From Bacteroidales bacterium (lineage in GTDB: Bacteria; Bacteroidota; Bacteroidia; Bacteroidales; UBA3663), in the NCBI GenBank assembly GCA_017561935.1, contig JAFZBE010000034.1, forward strand, positions 1-64,000: a DNA stretch of 64,000 bases, in the 5' to 3' direction. The notes beneath the pieces were generated by a model that saw nothing but the letters and a program-made list of their open reading frames with translations, searched no databases and had not been told where the DNA came from. Of this stretch, positions 34,494 to 44,584 are shown piece after piece (the first letter of the stretch is position 1; each line of letters begins with the position of its first letter). The position numbers and the translations under genes were made by a program.

Positions 34494-34940
34494 TCATTTC
34501 TGTGGCGTGTCCTGCGGAATCTCTGGAATGGGCTTAAAGATTACCTCGATACCGGCGCGGCGGAGAAGATCTACGCCGTCGGTGAGGCGATACTCTCGGG
34601 CATATACGACGCGCTTGATGCCGCACTGGATGATGAGCTTGGAACATTCGATGCAAGGGCTATCGGTAACGTAGAGCGTGGCACCGTCGCTCGAATTGTT
34701 GCTCTTGGCAACCTTGGTGATGGCATTGGCTTCGGCATGAAGGACATACGGCTTGGAACGATTGTCTTCGGTCTCACAATCGTTCTCAAAACCAGTGGGA
34801 GTTCCATTATAGCCATCACTGATAATCATTTTTTCCTTGACTATAAGACAACCCACCTGACGGCGCTTGCAGTAGGAGTTTTCGGCCCATATGGCGGCCA
34901 TACGGAGATAACGGTGATCGAGGAGTTCTTGCTTGGTCAT
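34494..34940 (-). CDS. dCMP deaminase (ComEB-like cytidine/deoxycytidylate deaminase)
   Basis: This 148-residue zinc enzyme converts dCMP to dUMP for dTTP synthesis. The zinc/catalytic motif is HAE (68-70) with C96 and C99 in DSPCIECSKLI. RQVGCLIVKEKMIISDGYNG is typical of the family. The start at 34940 gives MTKQELLDHRYLRMA; 18 upstream codons are open but unlike the family. It is the last gene of a long minus-strand run, 57 bp after the S41 peptidase gene. Confidence 0.92.
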   Translation of the reverse strand: MTKQELLDHRYLRMAAIWAENSYCKRRQVGCLIVKEKMIISDGYNGTPTGFENDCETEDNRSKPYVLHAEANAITKVAKSNNSSDGATLYVTDSPCIECSKLIIQCGIKRVVYAREYRLTDGVDLLRRAGIEVIFKPIPEIPQDTPQK

Positions 34941-34997
34941 TTTTTTAGAATGGTAGTGATGGGTGTTGATGAGAACTATGGGAAGATCAAACAATTA

Positions 34998-36635
34998 TTA
35001 ATTGTTATTTGATAGTTGCTCAAGGCCCTTGATATAGGCCTTATCGCTACTATTGAATTCCTGATAGAAGTAATTCTCGTCCTTGCATTGGCGCATGATG
35101 TAGGCGATGATGAGACGCTCCATCTCGGCACCACTGCGCTGTAGCTCCTTGGGTGTGGGTCGGCCAATCTTAGGCGTAGCAAAGTTGATGAATGAATTGA
35201 GCAGCCCCTGCCCTTCGAGATAACGCTGCAAGGACTTAAAATCCTTGAATGATGCAACGGTCTCGCGATGTTTGTCGCTATACTGGAAAGCAAACGAATA
35301 CATCAAATTGATGGATTTGTTGTAATATGTCGAAACGTAAGTGGTATCGCTTGGCACAAAGAAGTCGGGCATAATACCACCCCCACCATATACGGTACGA
35401 CCGCTCAAAGTCGTATAAACAAGGGTGTCGGCAAAGTGTATGGAATCCTGGTTGTAGAATTCGCCACGTTCATAACGATTGATCAGATCCATCTGATAAT
35501 CCTCGCCCTCGCCCATCGAATAAGGCTTTTGGATGCAGCGGCCCGAGGGTGTGTGGTAACGAGCAATAGTGAGACGCAATGCTGAGCCGTCGTAAAGATC
35601 GAACTGCTGTTGGACGAGACCCTTGCCAAACGAGCGGCGACCTACGATCTGAGCACGGTCATTGTCCTGCATGGCTCCAGCGAAAATCTCGGAGGCAGAA
35701 GCCGACCATTCGTCTATAAGTACAACGACGGGGTCCAGTTGGAAGTTGCCGCGTCCGTCCGCCTTGTGGTCATGTCGAGGTTGTGACCGGCCTTCGGTAT
35801 AGACTATCAGCTGGTTCTCGCTCAAGAACTCGTTGACCATAGCAATGCAGATCTCAAGATATCCGCCTCCATTCCCACGAAAATCAAGCAGGTAACCTTT
35901 AGCACCATGGGCACGCAGATTAACAAGCGCCGTAAAGAACTCATTGTATGTGTTACGCCCGAAATTATCAATCTTAATATATCCGATATTTCCCTCCATG
36001 TATTGCGCAACTACACTATTGACGGGTATCTCACCACGCTCGACCTCAAACTCAAGCAGTTCTTGGGCGGTATTTCGACGAATACCAAGTTTGACTATAG
36101 TACCAGTCTCTCCACGCAAGGTCTTCAGAACAACATCATTGTTAATCTTCTTTCCGACGAAGAGGGTGTCATCGACGGTAACGATACGGTCACCTGGCTG
36201 AATGCCGACTTTCTCAGAAGGACCTCCCGATATCACCTGTATCACCATGACCGTGTCCTGTTGAATATTGAACTGGATGCCTACACCACTAAACGAGCCT
36301 TCAAGCTGTTCGGTAACGGCAGTCATGTCTTCTTGGGAAATATAGGAGGAGTGAGGGTCCAGTTCCTCGACGATAGTGGGGATGGCATCCTCGACGAGGT
36401 TCTCGAGATCGAGAGTATCCACATAGCGATCGCGTAGTAAATCGAAGATATATACCAGTTTGGCCGAAGCCTCACTGCTGGTAAGACCGCCACGACTCCT
36501 CTTGTCAAAGTCAGCACGGTCAGATTGATAGACATGTATCTCGTTGGCCATACGTGCCTCACCTAGCTTGATGCCCACATAAAGAATAAGGGCTACTGCT
36601 AAACCGGCAAGGAAAGGTATCCAATATTTCTTCAT
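34998..36635 (-). CDS. S41 family C-terminal processing peptidase (CtpA/Prc-like)
   Basis: This 545-residue protein has an N-terminal membrane anchor or signal (about residues 7-22), a PDZ domain (about 114-190) and the S41 domain. The catalytic pair is S313 (DEWSASASEIFAGAM) and K338 (RRSFGKGLVQ), 25 residues apart as in Prc. It would trim or degrade periplasmic proteins from the C-terminus. The 20-bp and 57-bp gaps to its neighbours suggest cotranscription with the DUF4831 and dCMP deaminase genes. Confidence 0.93.
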   Translation of the reverse strand: MKKYWIPFLAGLAVALILYVGIKLGEARMANEIHVYQSDRADFDKRSRGGLTSSEASAKLVYIFDLLRDRYVDTLDLENLVEDAIPTIVEELDPHSSYISQEDMTAVTEQLEGSFSGVGIQFNIQQDTVMVIQVISGGPSEKVGIQPGDRIVTVDDTLFVGKKINNDVVLKTLRGETGTIVKLGIRRNTAQELLEFEVERGEIPVNSVVAQYMEGNIGYIKIDNFGRNTYNEFFTALVNLRAHGAKGYLLDFRGNGGGYLEICIAMVNEFLSENQLIVYTEGRSQPRHDHKADGRGNFQLDPVVVLIDEWSASASEIFAGAMQDNDRAQIVGRRSFGKGLVQQQFDLYDGSALRLTIARYHTPSGRCIQKPYSMGEGEDYQMDLINRYERGEFYNQDSIHFADTLVYTTLSGRTVYGGGGIMPDFFVPSDTTYVSTYYNKSINLMYSFAFQYSDKHRETVASFKDFKSLQRYLEGQGLLNSFINFATPKIGRPTPKELQRSGAEMERLIIAYIMRQCKDENYFYQEFNSSDKAYIKGLEQLSNNN

Positions 36636-36655
36636 CTAAAGAGGATTAAAAGAGG

Positions 36656-37729
36656 TTACTGTGCTTCTGTTTGTTCGAACAACTTGATTGCTCCTGTAGA
36701 GGGAATAAAAAGCGCGGAACAAGGACGCTTCTTATTGGTGAATTGCCCTTGCGGAAGCATTTCGACATGGCCAAACTGAGCCATGGGAATATCTCCTTCA
36801 GCAAGAGAACCCTGGGCGTTGAAAAGCTTAACGCGAGCCTTTCCTGGAATACAATAGGCGATGCCTTTCTCCAACTTCTTGCGCGCATTGAGATCCATAG
36901 CCGACAAGCGGTTGTCCTCCATGATTGATACCCCTACATAAAAGGGAGCTCCCGAAAGATCATCCTTCTCGACAAAACCAAGTTCACGCGAGAGGCGGAA
37001 AACAAGTTCGCGCCCCACCTCATCGGAGGGGGTGAAGAAGAACGTCCGCACCTCGTCGGTCTCAGTAGTGGTGCCCACGAACAGCGAGAGTAAGGCCTCC
37101 TCATGTGCTGTGAGGTTATCGAGCATGAGCTGGAGCTGAGCACCATCGTTTGGCACGTTATCGGCTTCACCACGGATGAGGTCGGAACGGCTCTCACGAA
37201 TGGTGAAGATCTCATCAGCACAGAGTTCGGCCTGCTTAGCCTTGCTACCCGCCTTAAGCAAATCGCTCGTCATCACGTCCGACGGCTTAAACTTAAGCTT
37301 ATTAACTACTGGAGCAGCTACCGACTTTTCCGTCAGAGGCTCCTCCGGCTTCTGATTGATGGCCCAAAGGCAACGGTCCTCAGTAAGATAAAAAGTGGGA
37401 AGTGCTGCTTTGTCACTGAAATAGATATGATATGTGCGCGCACTGTCAGCCTGGGCTACACCCTTAAGTTGTATCTGCTTAATCTCCCAGCGTGTTTGAT
37501 CTTCCAATGCCACATCCTTCAGACCAAGATACTTCTCAGCGTATATAGCGAACTCACCCGCCACGACCTTGGTGCAGTGGGCAGAGACCTTTATTTCAAT
37601 CTTGGTAATGGGCAAGCTGTAGGTAAGTCCATAGTCAAAATTGTCGCCAATGGTGACTTGCTGCACGGTTTGTGCAATTGCACCTGTCGTAATGAACGCG
37701 GCCAAAACCGCAGCAATGTATTTCCTCAT
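36656..37729 (-). CDS. DUF4831-like exported protein
   Basis: This 357-residue protein has a signal peptide (AFITTGAIAQ, cleavage about residue 20) and no membrane segment after it. It resembles DUF4831 proteins found beside recR in Bacteroidales; the assignment rests on memory of the family and on context. The conserved-looking segments are TYSLPITKIEIKVSAHCTK near the N-terminus and GIAYCIPGKARVKLFN near the C-terminus. The function is unknown. It lies 6 bp after recR. Confidence 0.75.
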   Translation of the reverse strand: MRKYIAAVLAAFITTGAIAQTVQQVTIGDNFDYGLTYSLPITKIEIKVSAHCTKVVAGEFAIYAEKYLGLKDVALEDQTRWEIKQIQLKGVAQADSARTYHIYFSDKAALPTFYLTEDRCLWAINQKPEEPLTEKSVAAPVVNKLKFKPSDVMTSDLLKAGSKAKQAELCADEIFTIRESRSDLIRGEADNVPNDGAQLQLMLDNLTAHEEALLSLFVGTTTETDEVRTFFFTPSDEVGRELVFRLSRELGFVEKDDLSGAPFYVGVSIMEDNRLSAMDLNARKKLEKGIAYCIPGKARVKLFNAQGSLAEGDIPMAQFGHVEMLPQGQFTNKKRPCSALFIPSTGAIKLFEQTEAQ

Positions 37730-37735
37730 TTGATA

Positions 37736-38380
37736 TTACTTATTTTGAAAAGAGTCAGAGAAAAGAGTGCGATTCAAAATACTCCGTCCCAACGTCACTT
37801 CGTCTGCATATTCTATTTCATCACCCACACTGACCCCAAGGGCTAATGTGGTCACTTTAAGATTGGTGAACGATGCCAACTGTCGATAGACATAGGAGTT
37901 CGTCAAATCGCCCTCCATAGTGGTGGAAAGAGCTAAAATAACCTCGCTGATCGGAATATTGCCATTGGTTTGACTTTGGCGAACACGCTCCACCAGACTA
38001 CCAATCTGCAACTGCTGTGGTCCAATGCCGTCCATCGGAGAAATGAGTCCACCCAGAACGTGATAAAGACCCTGGAACTGCTTTGTTCCTTCTATGGCCA
38101 TCACTTCCTTGACGTTTTCAACCACACAGATAGTCGATGCATCACGTTTAGGATTGGAGCAAATCTGACAAAGATCAGAATCGCTAATGTTGTGACAACA
38201 CTTGCAGTAACGGATTTCCTTCCGCAGTTTGATAAGAGAGTCTCCCAGTTGAAGTGCCCTCTCGGGTTCCTGACGCAGCAGATGAAGCACCAAGCGAAGA
38301 GCAGTCTTTCGACCGATGCCAGGTAGCTTGGAAAATTCATCAATGGCGCGAGTAAGTAATAGTGAAGGATACTGTTCCAT
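37736..38380 (-). CDS. recR: Recombination mediator RecR
   Basis: This 214-residue protein has the N-terminal helix-hairpin-helix [17 protein letters not shown], a four-Cys zinc finger ([16 protein letters not shown]) and a Toprim domain with [14 protein letters not shown] and the [14 protein letters not shown] loop. It helps load RecA at gaps with RecO and RecF. Its ATG overlaps the smpB stop by one base (TAATG). Confidence 0.96.
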   Translation of the reverse strand: MEQYPSLLLTRAIDEFSKLPGIGRKTALRLVLHLLRQEPERALQLGDSLIKLRKEIRYCKCCHNISDSDLCQICSNPKRDASTICVVENVKEVMAIEGTKQFQGLYHVLGGLISPMDGIGPQQLQIGSLVERVRQSQTNGNIPISEVILALSTTMEGDLTNSYVYRQLASFTNLKVTTLALGVSVGDEIEYADEVTLGRSILNRTLFSDSFQNK

Positions 38381-38871
38381 TAATATTTTCCGAAATCTTT
38401 ACGCGCACGATCCATCGCACGCTGGTCTTCTTTATCCTTCATTGTATCACGTTTGTCATATTGCTTCTTGCCTTTGCAAAGCGCTATATCAAGTTTGGCC
38501 AAACCCTTTTCATTGATAAAGAGTCGCAGAGGTATTATAGTCAATCCCGGCTCCTTGGAATTGTTCTGCAGATTGCGTAACTCACGCCGTGTGAGGAGCA
38601 ACTTGCGGTCCCGATGTGCATTATGATTGTTGTAAGTGCCGTAAAAGTACTCTGCAATATATACATTCTTTGCCCATAGTTCGCCATGGTCAAAAATACA
38701 ATATGAATCAGTTAATCCCGCTTTACCTGCACGCAACGACTTTATCTCGGTACCAGTCAGCACTAAACCGGCTGTAAACGTATCGAGAATCTCGTAGTCG
38801 AATGTCGCACGCTTGTTTCGTATGTTGACGGCACAATTACTTGCCCCTTTCTTCTTATTGTTATTTGCCAT
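38380..38871 (-). CDS. smpB: SsrA-binding protein SmpB
   Basis: This 163-residue protein binds tmRNA and delivers it to stalled ribosomes. [32 protein letters not shown] and the C-terminal basic tail with KDRDT-like [19 protein letters not shown] are typical. Length is normal. It is 33 bp after the Yip1-like gene and overlaps recR by one base. Confidence 0.96.
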   Translation of the reverse strand: MANNNKKKGASNCAVNIRNKRATFDYEILDTFTAGLVLTGTEIKSLRAGKAGLTDSYCIFDHGELWAKNVYIAEYFYGTYNNHNAHRDRKLLLTRRELRNLQNNSKEPGLTIIPLRLFINEKGLAKLDIALCKGKKQYDKRDTMKDKEDQRAMDRARKDFGKY

Positions 38872-38904
38872 AAATCATCAAATCGAATAAAACAGTTCAT
38901 GACA

Positions 38905-39489
38905 TTAACCCTGTAAGAACTGCAACAGGTGCTGAATGATACTTGGTGAGAAGAAAATTACAAGGAATGACACGAATCCAAATAACCAGCGTCTCTTCTC
39001 CTCCACACGAATATAAGTATGTGAACCATTCCAAGTGATATAGACAAGATACAACGCGATGAACTGGAAGAACCGGAAAGCCGGGAAAACAGCCATCAAC
39101 ATTTCAAGCGCCATCAAAAAACTAGTACTGTAGAACACAAAGTTCATCAGACGATTCTTATCAGGATTAGGTAATTCAAACAAAACTACCAACGCCTGCT
39201 TGATAAGTATCAGCGCCAAATAAGGACCGACGAAATAGGCCACGAGGATAGGCACCATCTGCGTCATGCCGTGTTGGAAGTCGAAACTCACCTCTGGATT
39301 CGGTCCACGCCATCCTGCACTTAGGAAGACGACCAACGACATAAAGCCAAGCAGCGGATAATAGTAATTCCACAGCATGAAATCAGGCTTTGATTCCTTA
39401 ATCTCTGCATTGGAAAGATAGCTCCAAGCCTGTTCAGACTGAGTAATCAAAGCGATTAGAAACTTGACTATATATTTGAACTGAGTCAA
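38905..39489 (-). CDS. Yip1-like integral membrane protein
   Basis: This 194-residue protein has about five hydrophobic segments (near 45-60, 80-105, 120-150 and 165-190) and a short cytoplasmic N-terminus. It resembles Yip1/DUF1282-type membrane proteins by layout and by the Trp-rich start YLSNAEIKESKPDFMLWNYYYPLLGF; identity is moderate. No function is known. It lies 22 bp after the DUF1015 gene. Confidence 0.6.
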   Translation of the reverse strand: MTQFKYIVKFLIALITQSEQAWSYLSNAEIKESKPDFMLWNYYYPLLGFMSLVVFLSAGWRGPNPEVSFDFQHGMTQMVPILVAYFVGPYLALILIKQALVVLFELPNPDKNRLMNFVFYSTSFLMALEMLMAVFPAFRFFQFIALYLVYITWNGSHTYIRVEEKRRWLFGFVSFLVIFFSPSIIQHLLQFLQG

Positions 39490-39511
39490 TGTCGGTAGAG
39501 TTAATTTGGAA

Positions 39512-40759
39512 TTATTCGTTCAAAGAATGCACAACGAGGCCAGAGCGGAGCTTGGGTTCGAACCATGTGGTCTTAGGCGGCATGATATTACCCGAATCAG
39601 CAATGTTCATCAGCTGATCCATCGAGACAGGATAGAGCGCCAAGGCCACACGCATCTCGCCACTGTCAACACGGCGCTTCAATTCCCCCAATCCTCGCAA
39701 ACCACCTACGAAGTCGATACGCTTGTCGCGACGCAGATCTTTTATGCCGAGAATCTTGTCGAGAATAAGGTTGGAGGAGACGCTGACGTCGAGCACACCG
39801 ATAGGGTCATTGTCATCGTATGTGCCAGGTTTGGCCGTCAGGCTATACCATTCACCATCGAGGTAGAGGCTGAAGTTGTGAAGTTTGCAGGGGCGATAGA
39901 TATCCTTGCCCATCTTCTCGACCACGAAATTCTCAGCCACCTTAGCCAGGAATTCCTCACTGGACAACCCTTTCAAATCCTTGACTACGCGGTTGTAGTC
40001 CATAATCTTGAGCTGTCCTGCCGGGAAGCAGACTGCCAGGAAGAAATTATATTCCTCGTTGCCCGTATGATTGGGATTCTGCAAGGCACGCTCCTGCCCT
40101 ACGCGAGCTGCAGCTGCTGTACGATGATGACCATCAGCGACATAAAGATATGGGATGGCAGCGAATGCCTCGGTAATGGTTTGGATGGTCGTGGGTTCAT
40201 CGATTACCCAGAACTCATGAATGAAGCCTTCGGCAGAAGTAAATCGCTCTACACTAGGCTTTGCTGCTGTCTCTCGGATCACCTTGTCCAACACCTCGTT
40301 GTCGGGGAAAGCAAAGAATACAGGTTCCATGTTTGCTGACAGACAGCGCACATGTTTCATACGATCTTCCTCCTTATCGGCACGGGTAAGCTCATGCTTT
40401 TTGATAACACCGTTTAGGTAATCATCGACGTTAGCAGCGACAACGAGGCCATACTGAGTACGTCCTTCCATCGTCTGGCTATAAAGATAATAATACGGTG
40501 AGGTATCCTGAGTCAGCCAACCATTTCTCTTGAACTTCTCAAACTGTTCAACAGCGGCACGATAAACCTTAGGGTCATGTTCATCGGCGATAGGATCGAA
40601 GTTAATCTCAGGCTTGATAATATGATAAAGAGACTTCTCATTGCCCTTGCACTCGTCAAATGCCTCCTGTGAAGACAAGACATCGTATGGACGAGAAGAA
40701 ACAATAGGGGCCAGCTCGGGGGAAGGACGAAGACCTTTGAATGGACGAACTTTTGCCAT
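39512..40759 (-). CDS. DUF1015 family protein
   Basis: This 415-residue soluble protein begins MAKVRPFKGLRPSPELAPIVSSRPYDVLS and contains VADGHHRTAAAARVG, both hallmarks of DUF1015. The family often sits next to serA or serC, as here. A role in serine metabolism or as a kinase-like protein has been suggested but is not established for this gene. It follows the degenerate sensor gene by 15 bp. Confidence 0.88.
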   Translation of the reverse strand: MAKVRPFKGLRPSPELAPIVSSRPYDVLSSQEAFDECKGNEKSLYHIIKPEINFDPIADEHDPKVYRAAVEQFEKFKRNGWLTQDTSPYYYLYSQTMEGRTQYGLVVAANVDDYLNGVIKKHELTRADKEEDRMKHVRCLSANMEPVFFAFPDNEVLDKVIRETAAKPSVERFTSAEGFIHEFWVIDEPTTIQTITEAFAAIPYLYVADGHHRTAAAARVGQERALQNPNHTGNEEYNFFLAVCFPAGQLKIMDYNRVVKDLKGLSSEEFLAKVAENFVVEKMGKDIYRPCKLHNFSLYLDGEWYSLTAKPGTYDDNDPIGVLDVSVSSNLILDKILGIKDLRRDKRIDFVGGLRGLGELKRRVDSGEMRVALALYPVSMDQLMNIADSGNIMPPKTTWFEPKLRSGLVVHSLNE

Positions 40760-40774
40760 ATCAAATATAATTAT

Positions 40775-42346
40775 TTATTTCAGATACTTTTTTATCATCA
40801 AATTTACCTTTCGCAGCGATAATGGATTATTCAGCAGATATCGTGCTCCGAGTTGCCTTATTCGTTTATGCAAAGGACGTTGTCCATAATCATCCGTGAT
40901 GATAATGGGTGTTTCCGGTGTCTTCTCATGCATATATGTGATAAGATCGAAAACCTGCATCCTGCCAGGAAGGCTGGAATCGAGAAAAACAATATCGGGA
41001 TCTATCGTGTCGAATACATTCTTAAATTCATCGGTTGTCGATGTTACAGTTACATCAAAAAGGTGCTGATTGCTATACAAGCTGGATTTATCGCGCATGC
41101 CAATGAGAACATGAGGCAACAATGCACGGTTTTGAAGGATCTCTTCGGCCTCAGTTTCATGTTCGCGTTTCAATTCATCGAGCACATCTACCGTCTTGAC
41201 ATTCTCGTCAGTATTACCCAACTGTACTGAGAACTGATTTGTAACTTTACGAGCATCAAGAGGTAAAGTGATGGTGTATTTCAGTTTGCCAAGCTCCTGC
41301 TGTTCCAATTGAACACTGCCATACATACGTTTTGCCATCAATCGGCATACACTCAATCCAAGTCCAGATTCCGTATATGAAGTATGAGTCTTGGCTTCAG
41401 TGGTACTGGTTCCTGAACAGGTGACAGTGATATATAACACATCTTTAGGGAGGTCGATAACATAACTCATCGTCGTCGTTCCAGTCATTTGCGAGCGGAA
41501 CTGCGGGTTGATGAGGTTATCAAGCAGAAGATCAAGAAGCTTGACATCCACAAAGATTTGTACATTGTCGTAGAGGTTCGAAAAGTAGAACTTCACCCGA
41601 TTGCCTGCCCTCAATGAATATACCTGCTGAAGTTCAGCGAAGTGTTCCCACAAAGCGAGTGAGCTCACTTCGGAACTATCTGACAACTCATTATCCCCCA
41701 CGGAGAATTTGAACTTATCAGTCATCTCCAACAAATGACTCACCTTGTCCTTGAGGTCTGCCAGATGCATCAGCATGTCTTCTGATTTCGAAATGCCATC
41801 AGACGAGATGAACACATTTGCATTTTCGGCAAGGTTGCGGAAAAATACGCCCACTTCCTGAATGATGCCGGAAGAGTACTCGAGTTGCTGACGAGCATGC
41901 TGGAGCTGGTGTTCCTTCTGGTTGATTAACTTCAATTGCGCGCGATAACGTTGGTCGAGATTTATAGCAATGCCGCGGACGTAAGTGGGACGTCCATGTC
42001 TGTCGCGCTCGACGGTTCTACCGCGGAAGCCATACCATTCGTATTCACCCGAACTCTGTCCATCCGGTTTCAGTTGGGCAGAGACATTGAGACGAAGATC
42101 CACCTCAAACATCTTATCACTCCTGTAGAGAGGAGATGTGTGACGTATAAGCACCTTCTGAATATCGTCGGGATGGACACGCTCCAGCATAGAGTCCAAC
42201 TTGATGTTCTTCTCCTTGTCGTCAATCCATAAGCTATTCAACGAAGGTATCCCGAAGCGAACCTTGTGCTCCGGGATATACCATTCCCAAACGTATGTTT
42301 GACAATCGTTCAGGAATGGCTCGAACTCGTTGAATTGCTTTGCCAT
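40775..42346 (-). CDS. Degenerate hybrid histidine kinase (PAS, ATPase-like and receiver-like domains)
   Basis: This 523-residue protein lacks membrane segments. A PAS-like sensor (about 14-130, VHPDD at 57-61) leads to a coiled linker where the H-box should be; no phospho-His motif is present around residues 150-180. The ATPase-like part keeps a weak N-box (LLLDNLINPQ, 273-282) and GLGLSVCRLMAKR (328-340). The C-terminal receiver-like domain keeps D456 (DIVFLDSSLPG) but lacks the N-terminal acidic pair (VLIGMRDK) and has N507 in place of the switch Lys. It is probably a pseudokinase or sensor-scaffold. Its ATG overlaps the serA stop by one base, so it is translated with serA. Confidence 0.8.
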   Translation of the reverse strand: MAKQFNEFEPFLNDCQTYVWEWYIPEHKVRFGIPSLNSLWIDDKEKNIKLDSMLERVHPDDIQKVLIRHTSPLYRSDKMFEVDLRLNVSAQLKPDGQSSGEYEWYGFRGRTVERDRHGRPTYVRGIAINLDQRYRAQLKLINQKEHQLQHARQQLEYSSGIIQEVGVFFRNLAENANVFISSDGISKSEDMLMHLADLKDKVSHLLEMTDKFKFSVGDNELSDSSEVSSLALWEHFAELQQVYSLRAGNRVKFYFSNLYDNVQIFVDVKLLDLLLDNLINPQFRSQMTGTTTMSYVIDLPKDVLYITVTCSGTSTTEAKTHTSYTESGLGLSVCRLMAKRMYGSVQLEQQELGKLKYTITLPLDARKVTNQFSVQLGNTDENVKTVDVLDELKREHETEAEEILQNRALLPHVLIGMRDKSSLYSNQHLFDVTVTSTTDEFKNVFDTIDPDIVFLDSSLPGRMQVFDLITYMHEKTPETPIIITDDYGQRPLHKRIRQLGARYLLNNPLSLRKVNLMIKKYLK

Positions 42347-43263
42347 TAATTAACGCGGAATCGATCAATACCCTCCTTCAGATAACCACAAGCCTGCTTG
42401 GCCGCAGCGATACCGGCATTGCTATTGGCCTCAGCTGTCTGAGCGCCGCTCTTCTTGGGTGTGAAGAAAACTCGTGTACCGAACTTAGCCACGAACTCGT
42501 CGGCAGTGCTTGGCTTCACGTCAGCAATATAGCGGAAGTCAGGGCGCTCCTCCATAAGCTTCATCAAGCCAGCCTCATCGACAACTTCCTTGCGGGCAGT
42601 ATTGATGAGACATGCATTCTTGGGCATGGTCTTGAGCAAATCGAAGTTGATGCTGCCGATGGTCTCCTTGGTGGCAGGGCAATGCAGACTCACATACTGA
42701 CAGGTGCCGTAAAGCTCGGCAATCGATGAGACAGCCTTGACCCCCTCGGCCTCGATCTGCTCCTTGGTGAGGAACGGATCGTAGGCATAAATATCCATGC
42801 CTATACCCTTGGCTACGCGAGCCACATTGCGGGCGACATTGCCAAAGGCATGCAAACCGAGCGTCTTGCCCATGAGTTCTGTACCTGCAGCACCGCTGAA
42901 CTGGTTGCGGCACTGGAACAGGAGCATGGCGAATACGAGCTCGGCCACAGCATTGGCATTCTGACCGGGGGTATTCATGGCGACAACCTTGTGGGCTGTA
43001 GCTGCTTCGAGATCGATGTTGTCGTAGCCGGCACCGGCACGAACAACAATACGCAGGTTCTTGGCGGCGTCAAGCACCTCGGCATCGACCTTGTCAGAAC
43101 GGATGATGAGACCATCTACGTCAGCCACGGCTTCCAGAAGCTGCTGTTTCTCGGTATATTTCTCAAGTTTTACCACCTCGATGCCTGCACCGGTGATAAT
43201 CTCTTCCATTGCCTTCACTGCTGGTGCGGCAAATGGTTTCTCTGTTGCAATAAGAATCTTCAT
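42346..43263 (-). CDS. serA: D-3-phosphoglycerate dehydrogenase, lysine (type IIIK-like) variant
   Basis: This 305-residue NAD-dependent enzyme oxidises 3-phosphoglycerate, the first step of serine synthesis. R55 (IIRSDKVD) and R224 (NTARKEVVDE) fit substrate contacts. At the usual catalytic His of TPHIGA it has K270 (TPKKSGAQTAEAN), and the nucleotide loop reads GLHAFGNVARNV. This resembles the Lys-type short enzymes described from Entamoeba and Bacteroidales. It lacks the ACT regulatory domain, so serine feedback is not expected. The start at 43263 (MKILIATEKPF) excludes 33 open codons upstream. Confidence 0.92.
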   Translation of the reverse strand: MKILIATEKPFAAPAVKAMEEIITGAGIEVVKLEKYTEKQQLLEAVADVDGLIIRSDKVDAEVLDAAKNLRIVVRAGAGYDNIDLEAATAHKVVAMNTPGQNANAVAELVFAMLLFQCRNQFSGAAGTELMGKTLGLHAFGNVARNVARVAKGIGMDIYAYDPFLTKEQIEAEGVKAVSSIAELYGTCQYVSLHCPATKETIGSINFDLLKTMPKNACLINTARKEVVDEAGLMKLMEERPDFRYIADVKPSTADEFVAKFGTRVFFTPKKSGAQTAEANSNAGIAAAKQACGYLKEGIDRFRVN

Positions 43264-43369
43264 CGTTTTAGGATAATTATACTCAAACACTGGAATCGAC
43301 TTCGGATCGCGTCCAGGTGTCCCGATTAAACTGGGAATTACAATTTTCTGTACGATACCCATAAATCTA

Positions 43370-44431
43370 TCAAATGGTTGCCTCGAACTCCTTCATGCAG
43401 GCTATGAGAGCCTCGACACCTTCCTTCGGCATAGCGTTGTAAAGCGATGCACGGAAACCACCTACGGAACGATGTCCCTTGATGCCGACCATACCGCGCT
43501 CGGAAGCGAACTTGAAGAATGCGTCGTTAAGCTCCTGGTATTCCTCGTTCATCACGAAGCAAACATTCATGCGGCTGCGATCTTCAGGTGCAACGGTACC
43601 CTTGAATAGCTTGTTGCGGTCAATCTCGTCGTAAAGCATCGTCGATTTCTCGATGGCACGCTGCTCCAAAGCCTTCAGGCCGCCGAGCTCCTTGTACCAC
43701 TTAAGGGTCTGAAGAACGGTGAAGATGGGGAGACAGGGAGGCGTATTGAACATCGAGCCTTTCTTGATGTGGGTCTGATAGTCAAGCATTGTGGGAAGTC
43801 CTTCCTTGGTAACCTTCTCCTTCTTAATGATCACAATGGTCACGCCAGCAGGACCTGCGTTCTTCTGAGCACCTGCATAGATGCAGTCGTATTTGCTCAC
43901 ATCAACTGGATGGGAAAGGAAGTCAGACGACATGTCGGCGCAAAGAGGCACTGACACGTTGGGAGTCTCGAGCATCTCGGTTCCATAGATCGTGTTGTTG
44001 GAGCAATAGTGGAAATAATCGACATCAGCGGGCACGGTGTAACCCTTGGGAATATACGTGAAGTTCTTGTCCTTGGAGCTTGCAACGACTTCCACCTCAC
44101 CGACAAACTTGGCCTGTTTGATAGCATTCGAAGCCCATGTACCTGTCTCAAGGTAAGCTGCACGAGTCTTGAGCAAGTTGAGAGGCATCATATAGAACTG
44201 AAGGCTTGCACCACCACCTAGGAAGAGAACCTCATAGCCCTCGGGGACGTCGAGCAATTCCTTGACGAGTGCATTGGCCTCATCGACAACAGCCTGAAAT
44301 TCCTTGGAACGATGCGAAACCTCAAGGATAGACAGGCCTGTGCCTGCGAAGTTCTGTACTGCCTTTGCGGTCTCGTTGATTGCAAACGGACTCAAGATAG
44401 ATGGTCCGGCATAGAAGTTGTACTTTTTCAT
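43370..44431 (-). CDS. serC: Phosphoserine aminotransferase
   Basis: This 353-residue PLP enzyme makes phosphoserine from 3-phosphohydroxypyruvate and glutamate. The start [35 protein letters not shown] and the PLP lysine K190 ([18 protein letters not shown]) are diagnostic. It is the first gene of the minus-strand run down to 34494 and is followed by serA after 106 bp. A serB gene is not in this window. Confidence 0.96.
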   Translation of the reverse strand: MKKYNFYAGPSILSPFAINETAKAVQNFAGTGLSILEVSHRSKEFQAVVDEANALVKELLDVPEGYEVLFLGGGASLQFYMMPLNLLKTRAAYLETGTWASNAIKQAKFVGEVEVVASSKDKNFTYIPKGYTVPADVDYFHYCSNNTIYGTEMLETPNVSVPLCADMSSDFLSHPVDVSKYDCIYAGAQKNAGPAGVTIVIIKKEKVTKEGLPTMLDYQTHIKKGSMFNTPPCLPIFTVLQTLKWYKELGGLKALEQRAIEKSTMLYDEIDRNKLFKGTVAPEDRSRMNVCFVMNEEYQELNDAFFKFASERGMVGIKGHRSVGGFRASLYNAMPKEGVEALIACMKEFEATI

Positions 44432-44496
44432 ACGTTTGAGTTTATTGTATGTTTGATGTTGTCAATAAAGTAGTTTGGGGTGTTTATATTGACGCG

Positions 44497-44528
44497 CAAA
44501 AATACAAAACTATTTTGATATTGTCAAG
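44497..44528 (-). promoter_or_regulatory. Promoter of the serC run
   Basis: TATTTTTG on the minus strand (44504-44497) matches TAnnTTTG. CTTG at 44528-44525, at a 20-nt spacing, is one base from the -33 TTTG. It lies in the 153-bp gap after rarA and would serve the ten genes down to 34494. Confidence 0.5.
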
Positions 44529-44584
44529 TATTTTTCGTCAAATAATTAAAAACATGGAAAAAAATTACAAATTATCAACCTATT

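Noticed and set aside
43264..43362. 33-residue N-terminal extension of SerA
   Set aside because: The family N-terminus begins at MKILIATEKPF; the upstream codons lie in the serC-serA gap and look non-coding.
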